Position numbers and translations under genes: made by a program
In this document: one piece after another, positions 25,513 through 36,153 of the stretch
Position numbering within the stretch: position 1 is the stretch's first letter
Layout of the letters: each line of letters opens with the position of its first letter
The notes under the pieces: model-generated
Told to the model about the DNA's origin: nothing
Database searches by the model: none
The model's input: only the letters and a program-made list of their open reading frames with translations
Source of the DNA: Thermofilum sp.
Lineage (GTDB): Archaea > Thermoproteota > Thermoprotei > Thermofilales > Thermofilaceae
Assembly (NCBI GenBank): GCA_038741495.1
Contig: JAVYKX010000003.1
Span: 102,883-166,882 of the forward strand
Direction: 5' to 3'
Length of the DNA: 64,000 nt

Positions 25513-26876
25513 CTCCCCCCACCCCCGGCAGCCCGCTTCAGAGCGAGGGTGAAGTTCAGCTTCACCCACCTCAAGTGCCTCCGCGCCTCAACCTCAGCCT
25601 CCGCGACCCCCGTCGGGCTGCCCCCTACCTGCATGTTGGGGGCCAGCGAGGCGATCAGCGCGCGCTGCGCGCCCACAGGGTCTTCCCGCGCCACGTACTC
25701 CACCTTCAAGAGCCTGCTGCCCACCTTCCAGTAGAACTCAAACCAGTTCTCCACCCTGCGCCCCCTCTCCTCCCTCAGCTCCATCGGCGCCGTGTACTCC
25801 CAGGGCTCCAGGAGGTAGGTGAGGAGGACAGCGTCGCTCACCCGCTGCAGGCGCAGGCCCAGCTCCCGCCCGACAGCCTCGCAGAACCGGTAGTCCCTCG
25901 GCTCCGCCGTTATCGAGGCGAGCGGGACGCCCAGCTCCGCCGCCCTCTCCTGAGCCCTCCGGAAGAGCTCCTCCACCTCCCCCTGGAGCATCTTCAGCAG
26001 CTCGCTGCCTGGCAGGAGGAAGCCGTGGGGGAGCAGCGTCCCCTTGCTCACCACGAGCTCCACCCCAGACTCGAGAGCGTCCAGCACGTTCCTGAGCCTC
26101 AAGCGGGCCAGCAGGAGCCTCGCCGCGATCCTCCTGCCGGCCACCAGCAGCTCCGGGTACTCCAGCGCCAGCTCCGCCAGCCCCTCGTCGAAGGGCTCAC
26201 CCCCCTTGAAGTCCCTGGCGTCGGGGCGCCTCCGCAGCTCAAGCGAGGAAACCCTCCCCCACTCGTCCAGGCGGGTGATAGCCGCCGCGCTGCACACGAA
26301 AACCACGGTCACCGGCATCAGCTTCATGAACACGTAGCTCTCCACCTGGGCCGCCCCAGCCTCCCCCGCGAGCCTCTCCACCCGCCTCCCCGAAACCTCC
26401 CTCGAGCTCGCCACCAGCCTGTCGCCCGCGAAGCCCTCCGGCGGGCTCAGCTCCAGCAGCCTCCTCCTCAACCCCTCCCTGTCGGCCAGCCCCTCAACAG
26501 CCCTCACCAGCCTGTAAGCCCTCTCCACCATGAAGTCCAGGACCTCAGCCCTCCAGAGAACCCTCGAAGCAACCCCCTCCACCGTCAACCCCTCCCCGAA
26601 CACCTCCGCGCCGAGCAACCCCTCCCTCGCGGCGCCAGTCAGCACGTACCGCCCACCCCCCACGTACTCCAGAGCCCCCACCTCCCGCAAGTCCACCAGG
26701 TAGTTCCGAGCCATCCTCTCCCCCACCCCCATCCGGGCCGCCAGCTCGGAAGCCGTCACGTAGCCCCGGCTCCCCGCCAGCTCCACGCAAGCCCTGAGAG
26801 CCTCGTCCAGCCTGGAGATGTGGGCCAGAGACCCGCTGGGCATTTCCACCAAGGAAACCAGTTTCCACACCCCCAT
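25509..26876 (-). CDS. NurA-like protein with N-terminal winged helix, probably catalytically inactive
   Basis: A 455-residue partner of the HerA gene. Residues ~20-88 form a winged helix-turn-helix (TASELAARMGVGERMARNYL). Residues ~180-450 follow the NurA pattern, ending with SDAVLLTYLLEPWEYT and FEFYWKVGSRLLKVEY. The two Asp-Gly metal motifs of NurA appear replaced: VVFVCSAAA has Cys195 and VVSKGTLLP has Lys278 at the expected Asp positions. A DNA-binding, non-nuclease role is therefore possible. An alternative ATG is at 26843. The family match is by pattern only. Confidence 0.6.
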   Translation of the reverse strand: MGVWKLVSLVEMPSGSLAHISRLDEALRACVELAGSRGYVTASELAARMGVGERMARNYLVDLREVGALEYVGGGRYVLTGAAREGLLGAEVFGEGLTVEGVASRVLWRAEVLDFMVERAYRLVRAVEGLADREGLRRRLLELSPPEGFAGDRLVASSREVSGRRVERLAGEAGAAQVESYVFMKLMPVTVVFVCSAAAITRLDEWGRVSSLELRRRPDARDFKGGEPFDEGLAELALEYPELLVAGRRIAARLLLARLRLRNVLDALESGVELVVSKGTLLPHGFLLPGSELLKMLQGEVEELFRRAQERAAELGVPLASITAEPRDYRFCEAVGRELGLRLQRVSDAVLLTYLLEPWEYTAPMELREERGRRVENWFEFYWKVGSRLLKVEYVAREDPVGAQRALIASLAPNMQVGGSPTGVAEAEVEARRHLRWVKLNFTLALKRAAGGGGS

Positions 26877-27088
26877 TTAAGCCACCCGAAGTGATAACCC
26901 CGAAAGTGAAAGCCCAGCCACCCAAGCGCGCAGCCCACCCTTCGGCAGCTCAGCAGCCGAACCCGGGGGCCCACCGCCCCCTAGCCCGACCACCGCGGAG
27001 CACCCTGCGAGAGCGCGGCGCCGCCCCCCGCGGAAACCCCCCGGGCCCGCACCCCCTCGCGGAGGAAGCAAGCAGCCCGGAGAGCAGC

Positions 27089-27295
27089 TCACCGCTCGGA
27101 GAGCGCGCCGCTCAAGTAGACGGCGGCGGCCAGCGCAGACACCACAACCGCGGCGAGGAAAACGTTAGCGATGAGCGCGTCAACACCACCCCTCGCGCGC
27201 AGAGGCTCCAAGCTCCGCGAAACATGAGCGCAAAACAAGCCAGCAAGCGCGTAGAAGAAGAGGAACCAGCCCCTCCCACCCCTCCCCCGCGCCAT
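27089..27295 (-). CDS. Small two-helix membrane protein
   Basis: A 68-residue protein starting MARGRGGRGWFLFFYALAGL. It has two predicted membrane helices (about residues 10-26 and 42-64). The ATG at 27295 is preceded by a strong ribosome-binding site (GGAGGGGGG). An upstream extension of the same frame is low in complexity and unlikely. Function unknown. It lies between the HerA/NurA pair and the long CRISPR array, on the same strand. Confidence 0.45.
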   Translation of the reverse strand: MARGRGGRGWFLFFYALAGLFCAHVSRSLEPLRARGGVDALIANVFLAAVVVSALAAAVYLSGALSER

Positions 27296-27455
27296 CCCCC
27301 CTCCAAGACTCCCAACCACGAGCAGGTTAAAAAGCCGAGCGCAGCGGAAAAGCCCACCCAACCCTCCCGCCAGCCAGGCCCCACCCCCGGAAAGCAAACA
27401 CCACTTCCCGCAAGGATCCACCCCACCCACAGCGCCAACCCGAAACCCCCACCCG

Positions 27456-28049
27456 TCAATCCACGCCGGGCTCGTCGATCCTGGGCGCTACTTCTATCGC
27501 TAGCGCGACGTGGTAGTCAGTCCGCTCGTCGAGGAGCCAGCGCAGCTGGAGGGCTACGTTCTTGAGGCTCTCGAGGCACCCTTTAGCAGAGGGGTAGTCG
27601 ATCCTGGGCTTGAGCCTCCGCTGCTTCTCAAGCTCCTCCAGCTTATCCAGCATCGCCTCTACCTCCTCGAGCGTCAGCTTCTCAGCCCACTCGATGAAGC
27701 ACCGCATCTCGTCCTCCAGGTAGTCGCGAAGAGACACACCATAGTAGAAGGTGTAGAAGCGGAGGGGCTTCTTGTACAGCAGCGTAGTTATGCTGGTGCA
27801 GATGTCTCTTATCTCCCGCAGAATTATCTCCTTCTCGTCCCGCGGCTTATCGTTGCTGAACAAGGCGTACGCCAAGTAGGGGAAGCCTGCTTCAGCGAGG
27901 ATGAAGTAAGCAACCCTACCGTCAGGGAAGCTAGCCTCCTCGGGGAGCGGCAGCTCCAAACCCTTCTTCTCAAGCATCTTGATACTATGAAGGGTAGTCG
28001 CGACATCCAGTATAACCCTCCTGAAGATCCCCCGCTCCAGCTCAACCAT
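27456..28049 (-). CDS. Hypothetical protein
   Basis: A 197-residue mostly helical protein with no recognised family. Visible features are an aromatic stretch LRFYTFYYGVSLRDYL near residue 95 and a Glu/Lys-rich coiled-coil-like helix LTLEEVEAMLDKLEELEKQRR near 130. Its codon use and AT content stand out from the GC-rich DNA around it, which favours real coding. It is the last intact gene before the array. Confidence 0.55.
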   Translation of the reverse strand: MVELERGIFRRVILDVATTLHSIKMLEKKGLELPLPEEASFPDGRVAYFILAEAGFPYLAYALFSNDKPRDEKEIILREIRDICTSITTLLYKKPLRFYTFYYGVSLRDYLEDEMRCFIEWAEKLTLEEVEAMLDKLEELEKQRRLKPRIDYPSAKGCLESLKNVALQLRWLLDERTDYHVALAIEVAPRIDEPGVD

Positions 28050-28558
28050 CGTGCAGAGAGGCTGGGGTGGGGTAAAAAGCTTCTAGGTCAGACGCGGAGG
28101 CTGGAAAGGCGGGCTCCGGAGGGGGCCGAGGAGAGCGGGCGCGGCTCGAGCAGACCAGTGAACAAGCGCCGCACCCCGCCTCCTGGGTTAGCGCCCCCGC
28201 CTCTACGCTTGTGACCCCATCCCGATGGCGTCCGAGCCTCCCAGCGTTCGCGTTAGACAGCTCCAAGCGAACGAAAGGCGCGCGAGTCCACACTCGCTTC
28301 ACCCTCAGCCGCCGTCACCGTGCAAGGCTCCAAAACCCCCGCTCTAAAGCCCCCCGGCTCCCGTCCCCAGCTGCCAGCCTGGCGAGGAAGCCCCTGCAGA
28401 GCCGTCGAGAAACCTGGGGGTGGCCGAGCGCTACGAGAACCCAGGACGAAGTCCAGAAAGCCGCGATCACCGGCCACCGGGTGAAGTGGGAGAAGCTTCC
28501 CCAGCAGGTAGCGCGGCAGAAGAGAGGAGAACTCCGCGGAAACCCGCAGAGATCCGGC

Positions 28559-29040
28559 TCAGAGGCGTAGTGACCCCTTAGCGGGGGCCGCCACCTCCCT
28601 GGACGCTGCACACGTCCGCAGCACCCGCCCAGCTCCCAACCCACCTAGGAAGCACGTCCGCGAGCGCGAACCCGGCGCAGAGAGCTCTCCGAAAGCCCCG
28701 AGCGAGAAGAAGGAGAGCCACGCTGCCATCCCCGCGCACGTCTCCCAGAGCCAGCTCTCGAGGTAGAAGTACGCTGAGCCAGCTGGCCCAGCACGCTCAA
28801 GCTTGCCGCCCACAGGATCCACCCCCAACCCCCCGGGTCCTCTAGAGCCCTCACCCCGAGAACACTCCTAGCCCCTTCAAAGCAGGCGACCAGCGTAGCA
28901 GCGGACCCGACCCCAACCCCCACCACAGCCGCGCACACGCCCGCCTCAACCACCCCGCCGCCCCGAGCTCCAAGCGAACCTTGCACGGTGCAGGCCACGC
29001 ACCCACCTCCTCGGCAACCCCCCGTCCAGCACCGTGTAGC
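28559..29040 (-). pseudogene. Possible decayed membrane-protein gene
   Basis: Two minus-strand frames each carry hydrophobic stretches that would join into one protein: WGWILWAASLSVLGQLAQ in one frame, then YFYLESWLWETCAGMAAWLS and FFSLGAFGELSA in the next. This suggests a membrane protein broken by a frameshift near 28770. The rest of 28050-29140 shows no gene, only GC-rich open frames. Confidence 0.25.
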
Positions 29041-29140
29041 CCACCCCCACATCCACGAGCACGCCCCTCAAAGAGACAGACCCCTCACAGCGACATCAAC
29101 GTAAGCATGCCACGTCTTCGCGCCCGACCCCCCGGACCTC

Positions 29141-29156
29141 CTCTCTATTATCCCTC
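29141..29156 (-). repeat. Degenerate partial CRISPR repeat at the leader-distal end
   Basis: CTCTCTATTATCCCTC directly abuts the first full repeat and matches the first 16 bases of the repeat at 13 positions. It looks like an eroded, truncated terminal repeat. Confidence 0.45.
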
Positions 29157-32100
29157 CTTTCTATTATCTCTTGATTGATTCTTCTAGCCGGAAAATTAAA
29201 TCTGTGTAGGTACCAAGTTCTTTTTCTTTCTATTATCTCTTGATTGATTCGTACAAGCTGCGCCGCTGGTACACCCACCTGCCGAAAACCAGGCTTTCTA
29301 TTATCTCTTGATTGATTCGCTGCAGGCTGCCGCCGGGGTAGTCGCGCCAGTACTTCTCGCTGAACTTTCTATTATCTCTTGATTGATTCGGCTACCTGTG
29401 GCGCCGCTACGTCGAGTCGCTGCCCCCGCTTTCTATTATCTCTTGATTGATTCTCGGCGTACGGCTGCCCCGGCACCACCACCCGCACCACGCCCGAGCT
29501 TTCTATTATCTCTTGATTGATTCTAGGCGTTGAGGAGCGTGTAGAACTTCTTCCGCAGCGTTCGCTTTCTATTATCTCTTGATTGATTCAAAATGTTAAT
29601 CAATGAGCGCGGCTGCGGCACCCCCCACCCCCCTTTCTATTATCTCTTGATTGATTCTCAGCTTTCTCAGCGCCTCTCTGACCGCATCGCTGCGGTTTAG
29701 GCTTTCTATTATCTCTTGATTGATTCGGCGCAGCTTGCCCCCCGTTTAGGTGGGGTGGAGTGGAGACTTTCTATTATCTCTTGATTGATTCCACTGCGGA
29801 CGGCGACTGGGTCAACCTCTTCCTCAAGGTCGGGGACTTTCTATTATCTCTTGATTGATTCGACAAGGCTATCCCACTCCCTCACATAGCTAGGCTTCAA
29901 GTACTCGCTTTCTATTATCTCTTGATTGATTCAAGGAGGGGGTTAGGGAGAAGTGCCGCGAGCTCCTTGACTTTCTATTATCTCTTGATTGATTCATAGA
30001 AAGCACGAGAGCCTGCTGCGCGTTGTAGATTTCGAGGTTGTACGCTTTCTATTATCTCTTGATTGATTCTCGACAGGATTGTCAGGAGCGCCTGGGTCGC
30101 GGGTGCAAAACTTTCTATTATCTCTTGATTGATTCAGAAGTTGTTCAGAACTGGGGTAGCTACCAGCAGCTCATCAAACTTTCTATTATCTCTTGATTGA
30201 TTCAGCCCCAGGCTCCAACCCCTCCAGCCTCTGCAGCAGCAGCTTTCTATTATCTCTTGATTGATTCCTGAGAGAGTTTATGTTTTAATGCTGCAAATTG
30301 TTAGAAACTTTCTATTATCTCTTGATTGATTCTAATCTCTTCGTCCTCGTGGCCGCCCTCGGTGCGGAGCTTTCTATTATCTCTTGATTGATTCCAGTTA
30401 TGGTTGTTATGTAACCATACCAGGTGAAATACTTTCTATTATCTCTTGATTGATTCTAGTCTTAACGAGGAGGTTGAAAGAGGAGGCGGAGGAGGCAGCC
30501 TTTCTATTATCTCTTGATTGATTCTTCAGCGTGGTTTCACCCACCTTGACCGTTCCTCCTGAAAGGCGTGAGCTTTCTATTATCTCTTGATTGATTCAGA
30601 AACCTGACTGTCAGCAAGGTGCTCGATTACTTCGCCACTTTCTATTATCTCTTGATTGATTCTCGTTATTTCTATTACCTATTAACCCGCTTCACCGAGC
30701 CCGATCTTTCTATTATCTCTTGATTGATTCCGTGACGCACGGCTACGTGTGGCGGGGCCGCGTACAGAACAGGGAACTTTCTATTATCTCTTGATTGATT
30801 CGCGGCGGTGGCTTTTTCTCACCTTCCGGAAAGACGAGCGTATCTTTCTATTATCTCTTGATTGATTCGGAAGCCGCTCTCGATGTACGGGTGGAGCGAG
30901 ATAACGATCGCGGCTTTCTATTATCTCTTGATTGATTCCAGCAACACCACAGCTGTGGGTCAGCCTGTTGGCCAAGGTCAAACCTTTCTATTATCTCTTG
31001 ATTGATTCCCAGAAGTCGAAGTGAACGGCAGCACTTGGGTTCTGAAACTTTCTATTATCTCTTGATTGATTCAGCCACCACCCCGTCAAAATGCACCACA
31101 CCATTCTTTACACTTTCTATTATCTCTTGATTGATTCGTCCAGCTCCACCGTGGCGAAGGCGAGCGGGATGCCCACCGCGGTCTTTCTATTATCTCTTGA
31201 TTGATTCAACAGGGAGCGGATCCGACGCGTGGCCGGCGAGGATCCCTTCACGCTTTCTATTATCTCTTGATTGATTCTTGTGCTGGTGGGCGCGCCGCGC
31301 AGCGAGGAGGAGTTCTGCACTTTCTATTATCTCTTGATTGATTCTTCTACAGCCACAGGTTCATGGCTGAGGGGTGGTTCGGCTTCTTTCTATTATCTCT
31401 TGATTGATTCCCGGCGATCTGCTCGAAAACCTTCCTTAACTCGTCGCTGGTCTTTCTATTATCTCTTGATTGATTCCGCTGGCGCTGGTGGCGATATACT
31501 GGCTGATACCCGACTTTCTATTATCTCTTGATTGATTCCCTCCGCCAGCGCCTCCAGGGTGGGCCCCAGCTCGGCGATCCTGAGGCTTTCTATTATCTCT
31601 TGATTGATTCCTTCCCGTGCTCCACCGTGTAGGTGCCCGGCGCAGGGTCGACGGTCTTTCTATTATCTCTTGATTGATTCCGCTCGGCGCGGACGTCGAT
31701 GTGGGGTTGACGGCGTACGCGTGACTTTCTATTATCTCTTGATTGATTCTCTTCGCCTCCAACAGGGTCCTGCCGCGAGATGATGGGCTTTTCTTTCTAT
31801 TATCTCTTGATTGATTCTCCTGGAGGAGCTGGGGCTTGATGTGAGCCTGAAGAGCCCTTTCTATTATCTCTTGATTGATTCCTGGCTCAGCCCCACCAGC
31901 TAGCCCCCGCTCCCCAAGTCACTTTCTATTATCTCTTGATTGATTCAAGCACTTCCTGCCGTCCAAGTGGTAGACCGCGTCATAGTAGCTTTCTATTATC
32001 TCTTGATTGATTCGGCTGGGCAGCAGGCTGCTGTGGCTGCTGAGCCTCCCGCGGACTTTCTATTATCTCTTGATTGATTCAAGAGACACGAAGTAGCGGT

Positions 32101-34801
32101 AGCAGAGGGGGCACCTGGTGTAGTACTTTCTATTATCTCTTGATTGATTCATCGAGAAGCTCATCGCGGCGGGCGCGCTCACCGGCGCGGCTGCGGCTTT
32201 CTATTATCTCTTGATTGATTCAAGGCGTGGGCAAGAACGGTGGAGGACAAGGCGAGGGTTACTTTCTATTATCTCTTGATTGATTCCGCCTGAAGAAGGT
32301 AGTGCAGGCCTGGAGGGCGCACAAAGCGTCTTTCTATTATCTCTTGATTGATTCCCCGTGTCGGCGCGGGCGGGTGGCGCTTCAAAGCGGAAATCTTTCT
32401 ATTATCTCTTGATTGATTCCTCAACGATGGGGCATTCTGGAGCGGGTACGCTATGAAGCTTTCTATTATCTCTTGATTGATTCCGCTGGAGAGGATGAGC
32501 GCCGACGCCGCGTCGATAGCGAAGCTTTCTATTATCTCTTGATTGATTCAAGTGGATGGGGGTTGAGAAGCGTTTCGTGGATAGGCTTTGGCTTTCTATT
32601 ATCTCTTGATTGATTCCGGGGACGATGGCTTTGCGGGTCGGGTCGATCGTGAGGGCTTTCTATTATCTCTTGATTGATTCAGGGAGCAAGGGGGGTGGAT
32701 CGAGCCATGAGCGAGATAGAAGTCTTTCTATTATCTCTTGATTGATTCTTTCTTACAGCGGCAGGTGTCCGCGTCGCGCTGACCAACTTTCTATTATCTC
32801 TTGATTGATTCCATTCAACATGCAGCCGCGTCAATCCAAATCCGTGTGAACGCTCTTCTTTCTATTATCTCTTGATTGATTCCTGATCGCGTAGCGATCC
32901 TGAAGGAAGATGATGTTCAGCCAGGTGGCCTTTCTATTATCTCTTGATTGATTCCAGAGACCCTGAAGTTGTCAGGCGCGGCCTGCTGACAGCTGAGCTG
33001 CAGCTTTCTATTATCTCTTGATTGATTCCTCCCCCAGTTTAAATTTAAAATAGCCGAGAGAATAAAACTTTCTATTATCTCTTGATTGATTCGCCGAGCC
33101 AGAGCGCCGCGCTGGGCAGCTGCGGCTGCCTGTACTTTCTATTATCTCTTGATTGATTCTAAAGAGAACTAGAGGAAAAGCAGGAGAGAGAACACTGGGA
33201 GACTTTCTATTATCTCTTGATTGATTCCGCGGAAAAGACGTGTGCGCAAAAACACTGGAGCCGGAAGGCTTAACTTTCTATTATCTCTTGATTGATTCAC
33301 GCTTTTCGTCGTTACTGTTCTCGTCGCTTACTAACAAACTTTCTATTATCTCTTGATTGATTCGGTTGGCTTTCTCCGAGGAGGACCACAAGCGCTTTCT
33401 ATGGCTTTCTATTATCTCTTGATTGATTCCGCACCACCTTTCGCTCGTGGCGAGGTACTGCAGGTTGGGTTTCTTTCTATTATCTCTTGATTGATTCAGA
33501 GGGGGTGTTGGCCAGCGACGGGTTGACAGCGTACACGAAGCTTTCTATTATCTCTTGATTGATTCCATCAGGATCCAGCCGATTGGGCTGCGGAACGCGT
33601 AGGCATTGAGCTTTCTATTATCTCTTGATTGATTCGGATATCCAGCGCACCCCTTCCCTTTCTTCGCTCGGGAGCTTTCTATTATCTCTTGATTGATTCA
33701 AAGTGCTGGGTGTTCAGCGCCTGGGGGACCTCGTCGGGAGGCTTTCTATTATCTCTTGATTGATTCTCGGGTACTCTGGCGGCGTAGCTGCGGCGGATCG
33801 CGACGCTTTCTATTATCTCTTGATTGATTCATCTCCCTGATCTCGAGCACCGTGACCTTGATGTAGCTGCTTTCTATTATCTCTTGATTGATTCTAGAGT
33901 GAAAGAGAACATAAGGGGGTGGGGGGTAAAAAGAATAACTTTCTATTATCTCTTGATTGATTCGGCGTCATCCTCACCTTGGTTGTTGCACTTGTAGAAT
34001 CATTCCAGCTTTCTATTATCTCTTGATTGATTCGTAGTGAAAGGGGGGTGGTCTGCAGCCCCGGAGCCGAGCGGCTCGCGGCTTTCTATTATCTCTTGAT
34101 TGATTCTCGACGTCGCCCTCCGCGCACTGCTCTTCGAACCACCTCTCCTTTCTATTATCTCTTGATTGATTCTGGGAGAGAGTGAGCAACGAAAAAGTAG
34201 TTAAAGCAGTAAAACTACCTTTCTATTATCTCTTGATTGATTCGATCTCGGCGCTGAACTGCTCCTTCGTTATCCTGCCGTTTTTGCTTTCTATTATCTC
34301 TTGATTGATTCTTCTGACCCCGCGCCTGGTGAAGGGCGATGGTCGAGGCTTTCTATTATCTCTTGATTGATTCACGCCAGCGGTAGGCCGCGGGTAGTAG
34401 TACCTCTCGTCCCGCCCTTGGCACTTTCTATTATCTCTTGATTGATTCCGACGGCCAAGCTGTAGTAGCCGGGCGCGGTCTCGCTGGGCAGCCTTTCTAT
34501 TATCTCTTGATTGATTCCTCAGTGGCTCTTCGGTGTGGGAGGCAGCGAGGGCTCCGCGCTGCTTTCTATTATCTCTTGATTGATTCGGGGGTGCGCGAAA
34601 GTGTTCTTGTGCTGAGCGCGCGCTCGCGGAGCTTTCTATTATCTCTTGATTGATTCGCGCGAGAAGCTGGCAACGAGGCTGCGGACGCTGGAGGCGCAGC
34701 GGCTTTCTATTATCTCTTGATTGATTCCGCGGGTGCGCCACTCTTCCTCATTGGCCGCCTGCACGCCCTTCAGCCACTTTCTATTATCTCTTGATTGATT
34801 C
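29157..34801 (-). CRISPR. CRISPR array 1 (type I-A associated), 84 repeats / 83 spacers
   Basis: I count 84 copies of a 25-bp repeat, CTTTCTATTATC followed by TCTTGATTGATTC as written on the plus strand, spaced about 67-68 bp apart (spacers roughly 37-49 bp). Repeats are essentially invariant. In the minus orientation the repeat starts GAATCAATC and ends ATAGAAAG, the standard shape of a crRNA 5' handle ending GAAAG. A TATA box lies just outside the right end. Transcription is therefore from right to left, newest spacers lie near 34.8 kb and oldest near 29.2 kb. No duplicate spacers were noticed by eye. Confidence 0.97.
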
Positions 34802-34923
34802 CGAGTGGTCGCTGGCGTGGCGGCTTATATACCTTTTCACGTTTTCTCTGGGCTATTTTCAGGCTTGTGTGAACAGGGGTTAGGTTTAAAGGGGGTGGTG
34901 GGAGGGTGTTCTGGGCTTGCCTC
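34802..34923 (-). promoter_or_regulatory. Leader and promoter of CRISPR array 1
   Basis: Next to the last repeat is a non-coding stretch. Read on the minus strand it holds a TATA box (GGTATATAAG, plus-strand 34825-34834) about 25-35 bp before the first repeat. The 28 bp abutting the repeat share a spaced pattern with the leader of array 2. It ends where the csa3 coding region stops. Confidence 0.75.
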
Positions 34924-35649
34924 CTAGTGTTTTGGAGTGTGCGCAGGGTTTTTTCCCGGCTTATAAGCCTGCCTCTCGGCTTGTGTTCCGCGGGAGAGGG
35001 TTTCCGCTAGGAGGGCTGCGAGGGGGGTTGCTTTGTACTTGGAGGGCTTGCTGTGCTTCTGCTCGAGGAGGTGGAGGGCGGCGAGGGTGCGCAGGTGCCT
35101 TGAGAGGGTGGTGGCGTCTCGGCGGAGCTCTTCGGCGAGCTGCGCGGTGGTTTTCTCGCGGTTGAGGGAGAGGAGGATGGCGGCTTTCTCGGGGGAGAGG
35201 AGCTTCGCGAGCCTTGGGAGCTGGAGGAGGGGTTGGGGGATGCTGAGCAGGGTGGTGGAGTCCTCGGTTTCCAGCTCGACCTCGACCCGGCTGGTTGCTG
35301 AGAGGAGCTGTGCCGCGGCGAACGCTGCGAGGCAGATGCTCCTCATCCCGCCGCTGAGGTTGAAGACCGCTTTCTCGCCCTCCTTCAGCTTCTCGGAGAC
35401 TGCTCTGTAGATGGCGAGCACGAGGCTTTCGAAGCCTTCCTCCGGGTTCAGCTCGACTCTCTCGACGGCTACCTCGCCCCCGTAGTACCTGCTGACGAAC
35501 TCGGAGAGGAAGCTTGCCGCCCGCTTGGCGGGGGCTGCTTGGGGCCCGGTGACGAGGAGGATTCTGTCCCCTTTGTCGAGACCGTGCCTCGTGATCATGC
35601 GCACCGCGAACTTCTCCTCGAAGCCGAGCGTGACGACGAAGAGCGTCAT
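34924..35649 (-). CDS. csa3: Csa3, CARF-HTH transcription regulator
   Basis: A 241-residue regulator. Residues ~1-130 are a CARF Rossmann domain (LFVVTLGFEEKFAVRMITRH, NLSGGMRSICLAAFAA). The C-terminal part is a winged helix (REKTTAQLAEELRRDATTLSRHLRTLAALHLLEQ). Csa3 proteins bind cyclic oligoadenylate and control adaptation or interference genes, so it may link Cas10 signalling at 55 kb to I-A expression. ATG at 35649 is chosen because it begins the CARF strand; the open frame upstream is an artefact. Divergent from csa5. Confidence 0.88.
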   Translation of the reverse strand: MTLFVVTLGFEEKFAVRMITRHGLDKGDRILLVTGPQAAPAKRAASFLSEFVSRYYGGEVAVERVELNPEEGFESLVLAIYRAVSEKLKEGEKAVFNLSGGMRSICLAAFAAAQLLSATSRVEVELETEDSTTLLSIPQPLLQLPRLAKLLSPEKAAILLSLNREKTTAQLAEELRRDATTLSRHLRTLAALHLLEQKHSKPSKYKATPLAALLAETLSRGTQAERQAYKPGKNPAHTPKH

Positions 35650-35660
35650 TGCGTTTGCAG

Positions 35661-35682
35661 TGCAAGTTGCATTGATAAGTGT
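35661..35682 (-). promoter_or_regulatory. csa3 promoter with palindromic operator
   Basis: On the minus strand ACACTTATCAA (35682-35672) is a TATA box 23-33 bp before the csa3 ATG. Between the box and the start is the interrupted palindrome TGCAAGTTGCA (35661-35671), flanked by two GTTTGC copies. Its position suggests autoregulation of csa3 and possibly control of the divergent csa5 operon, whose own box is near 35703-35711. Confidence 0.5.
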
Positions 35683-35730
35683 TTGCTTAGCGCTGGAAAC
35701 GCTTATTAGGCGGTTCTGCGGCGCACGCTT

Positions 35731-36141
35731 GTGACCGGCCTGCTTCCTCCTGGGGTGAGGCGGTCGCTCGCCGAGTCTCTTGGCATTGGAGAGGGGGAGG
35801 CTGAGAGGGTTGTGCTCGAGGCTGTGAGCGACGTCGCCGACATGATTAGGAGGTTTGTGTGGGCTGAGCGCTACACCTTCGCCGACAGGCTCGCCTACGC
35901 TGCGAGCAGGGAGGTCGTCTCGGTGACGCTGTACGAGGCGCTGAGGGAGTCGGAGAGCGCGTTCAGGGCGGGCCGGACGCTCGACGAGAACGTTAAGCCC
36001 TACACCGCGAAGAGGGAGAGCGTGGACCTCCTGCTGAGGCTGATCGACCTCGACCCGGTCACCGGCTTGGAGGTGGTGAGGAGGGTGGCGATCCTGGCCA
36101 TGGCGAGGGTTGAGGCGAAGAGGGAGGGTGGGGCCGGCTAG
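35731..36141 (+). CDS. csa5: Csa5, small subunit (Cas11) of the type I-A effector
   Basis: A 136-residue helical protein matching Csa5 (VSDVADMIRRFVWAERYTFAD, YEALRESESAFR). It stabilises crRNA-DNA binding along the Cas7 backbone. The GTG start follows a CTTATTAGG box at about -27. First gene of the six-gene interference operon. Confidence 0.8.
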   Translation: MTGLLPPGVRRSLAESLGIGEGEAERVVLEAVSDVADMIRRFVWAERYTFADRLAYAASREVVSVTLYEALRESESAFRAGRTLDENVKPYTAKRESVDLLLRLIDLDPVTGLEVVRRVAILAMARVEAKREGGAG

Positions 36142-36153
36142 GGGGTGGGTGGC

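Noticed and set aside
29271..34741. Open frames with repeated INQEIIES or FYYLLIDS peptides.
   Set aside because: They are translations of the CRISPR repeat, not proteins.
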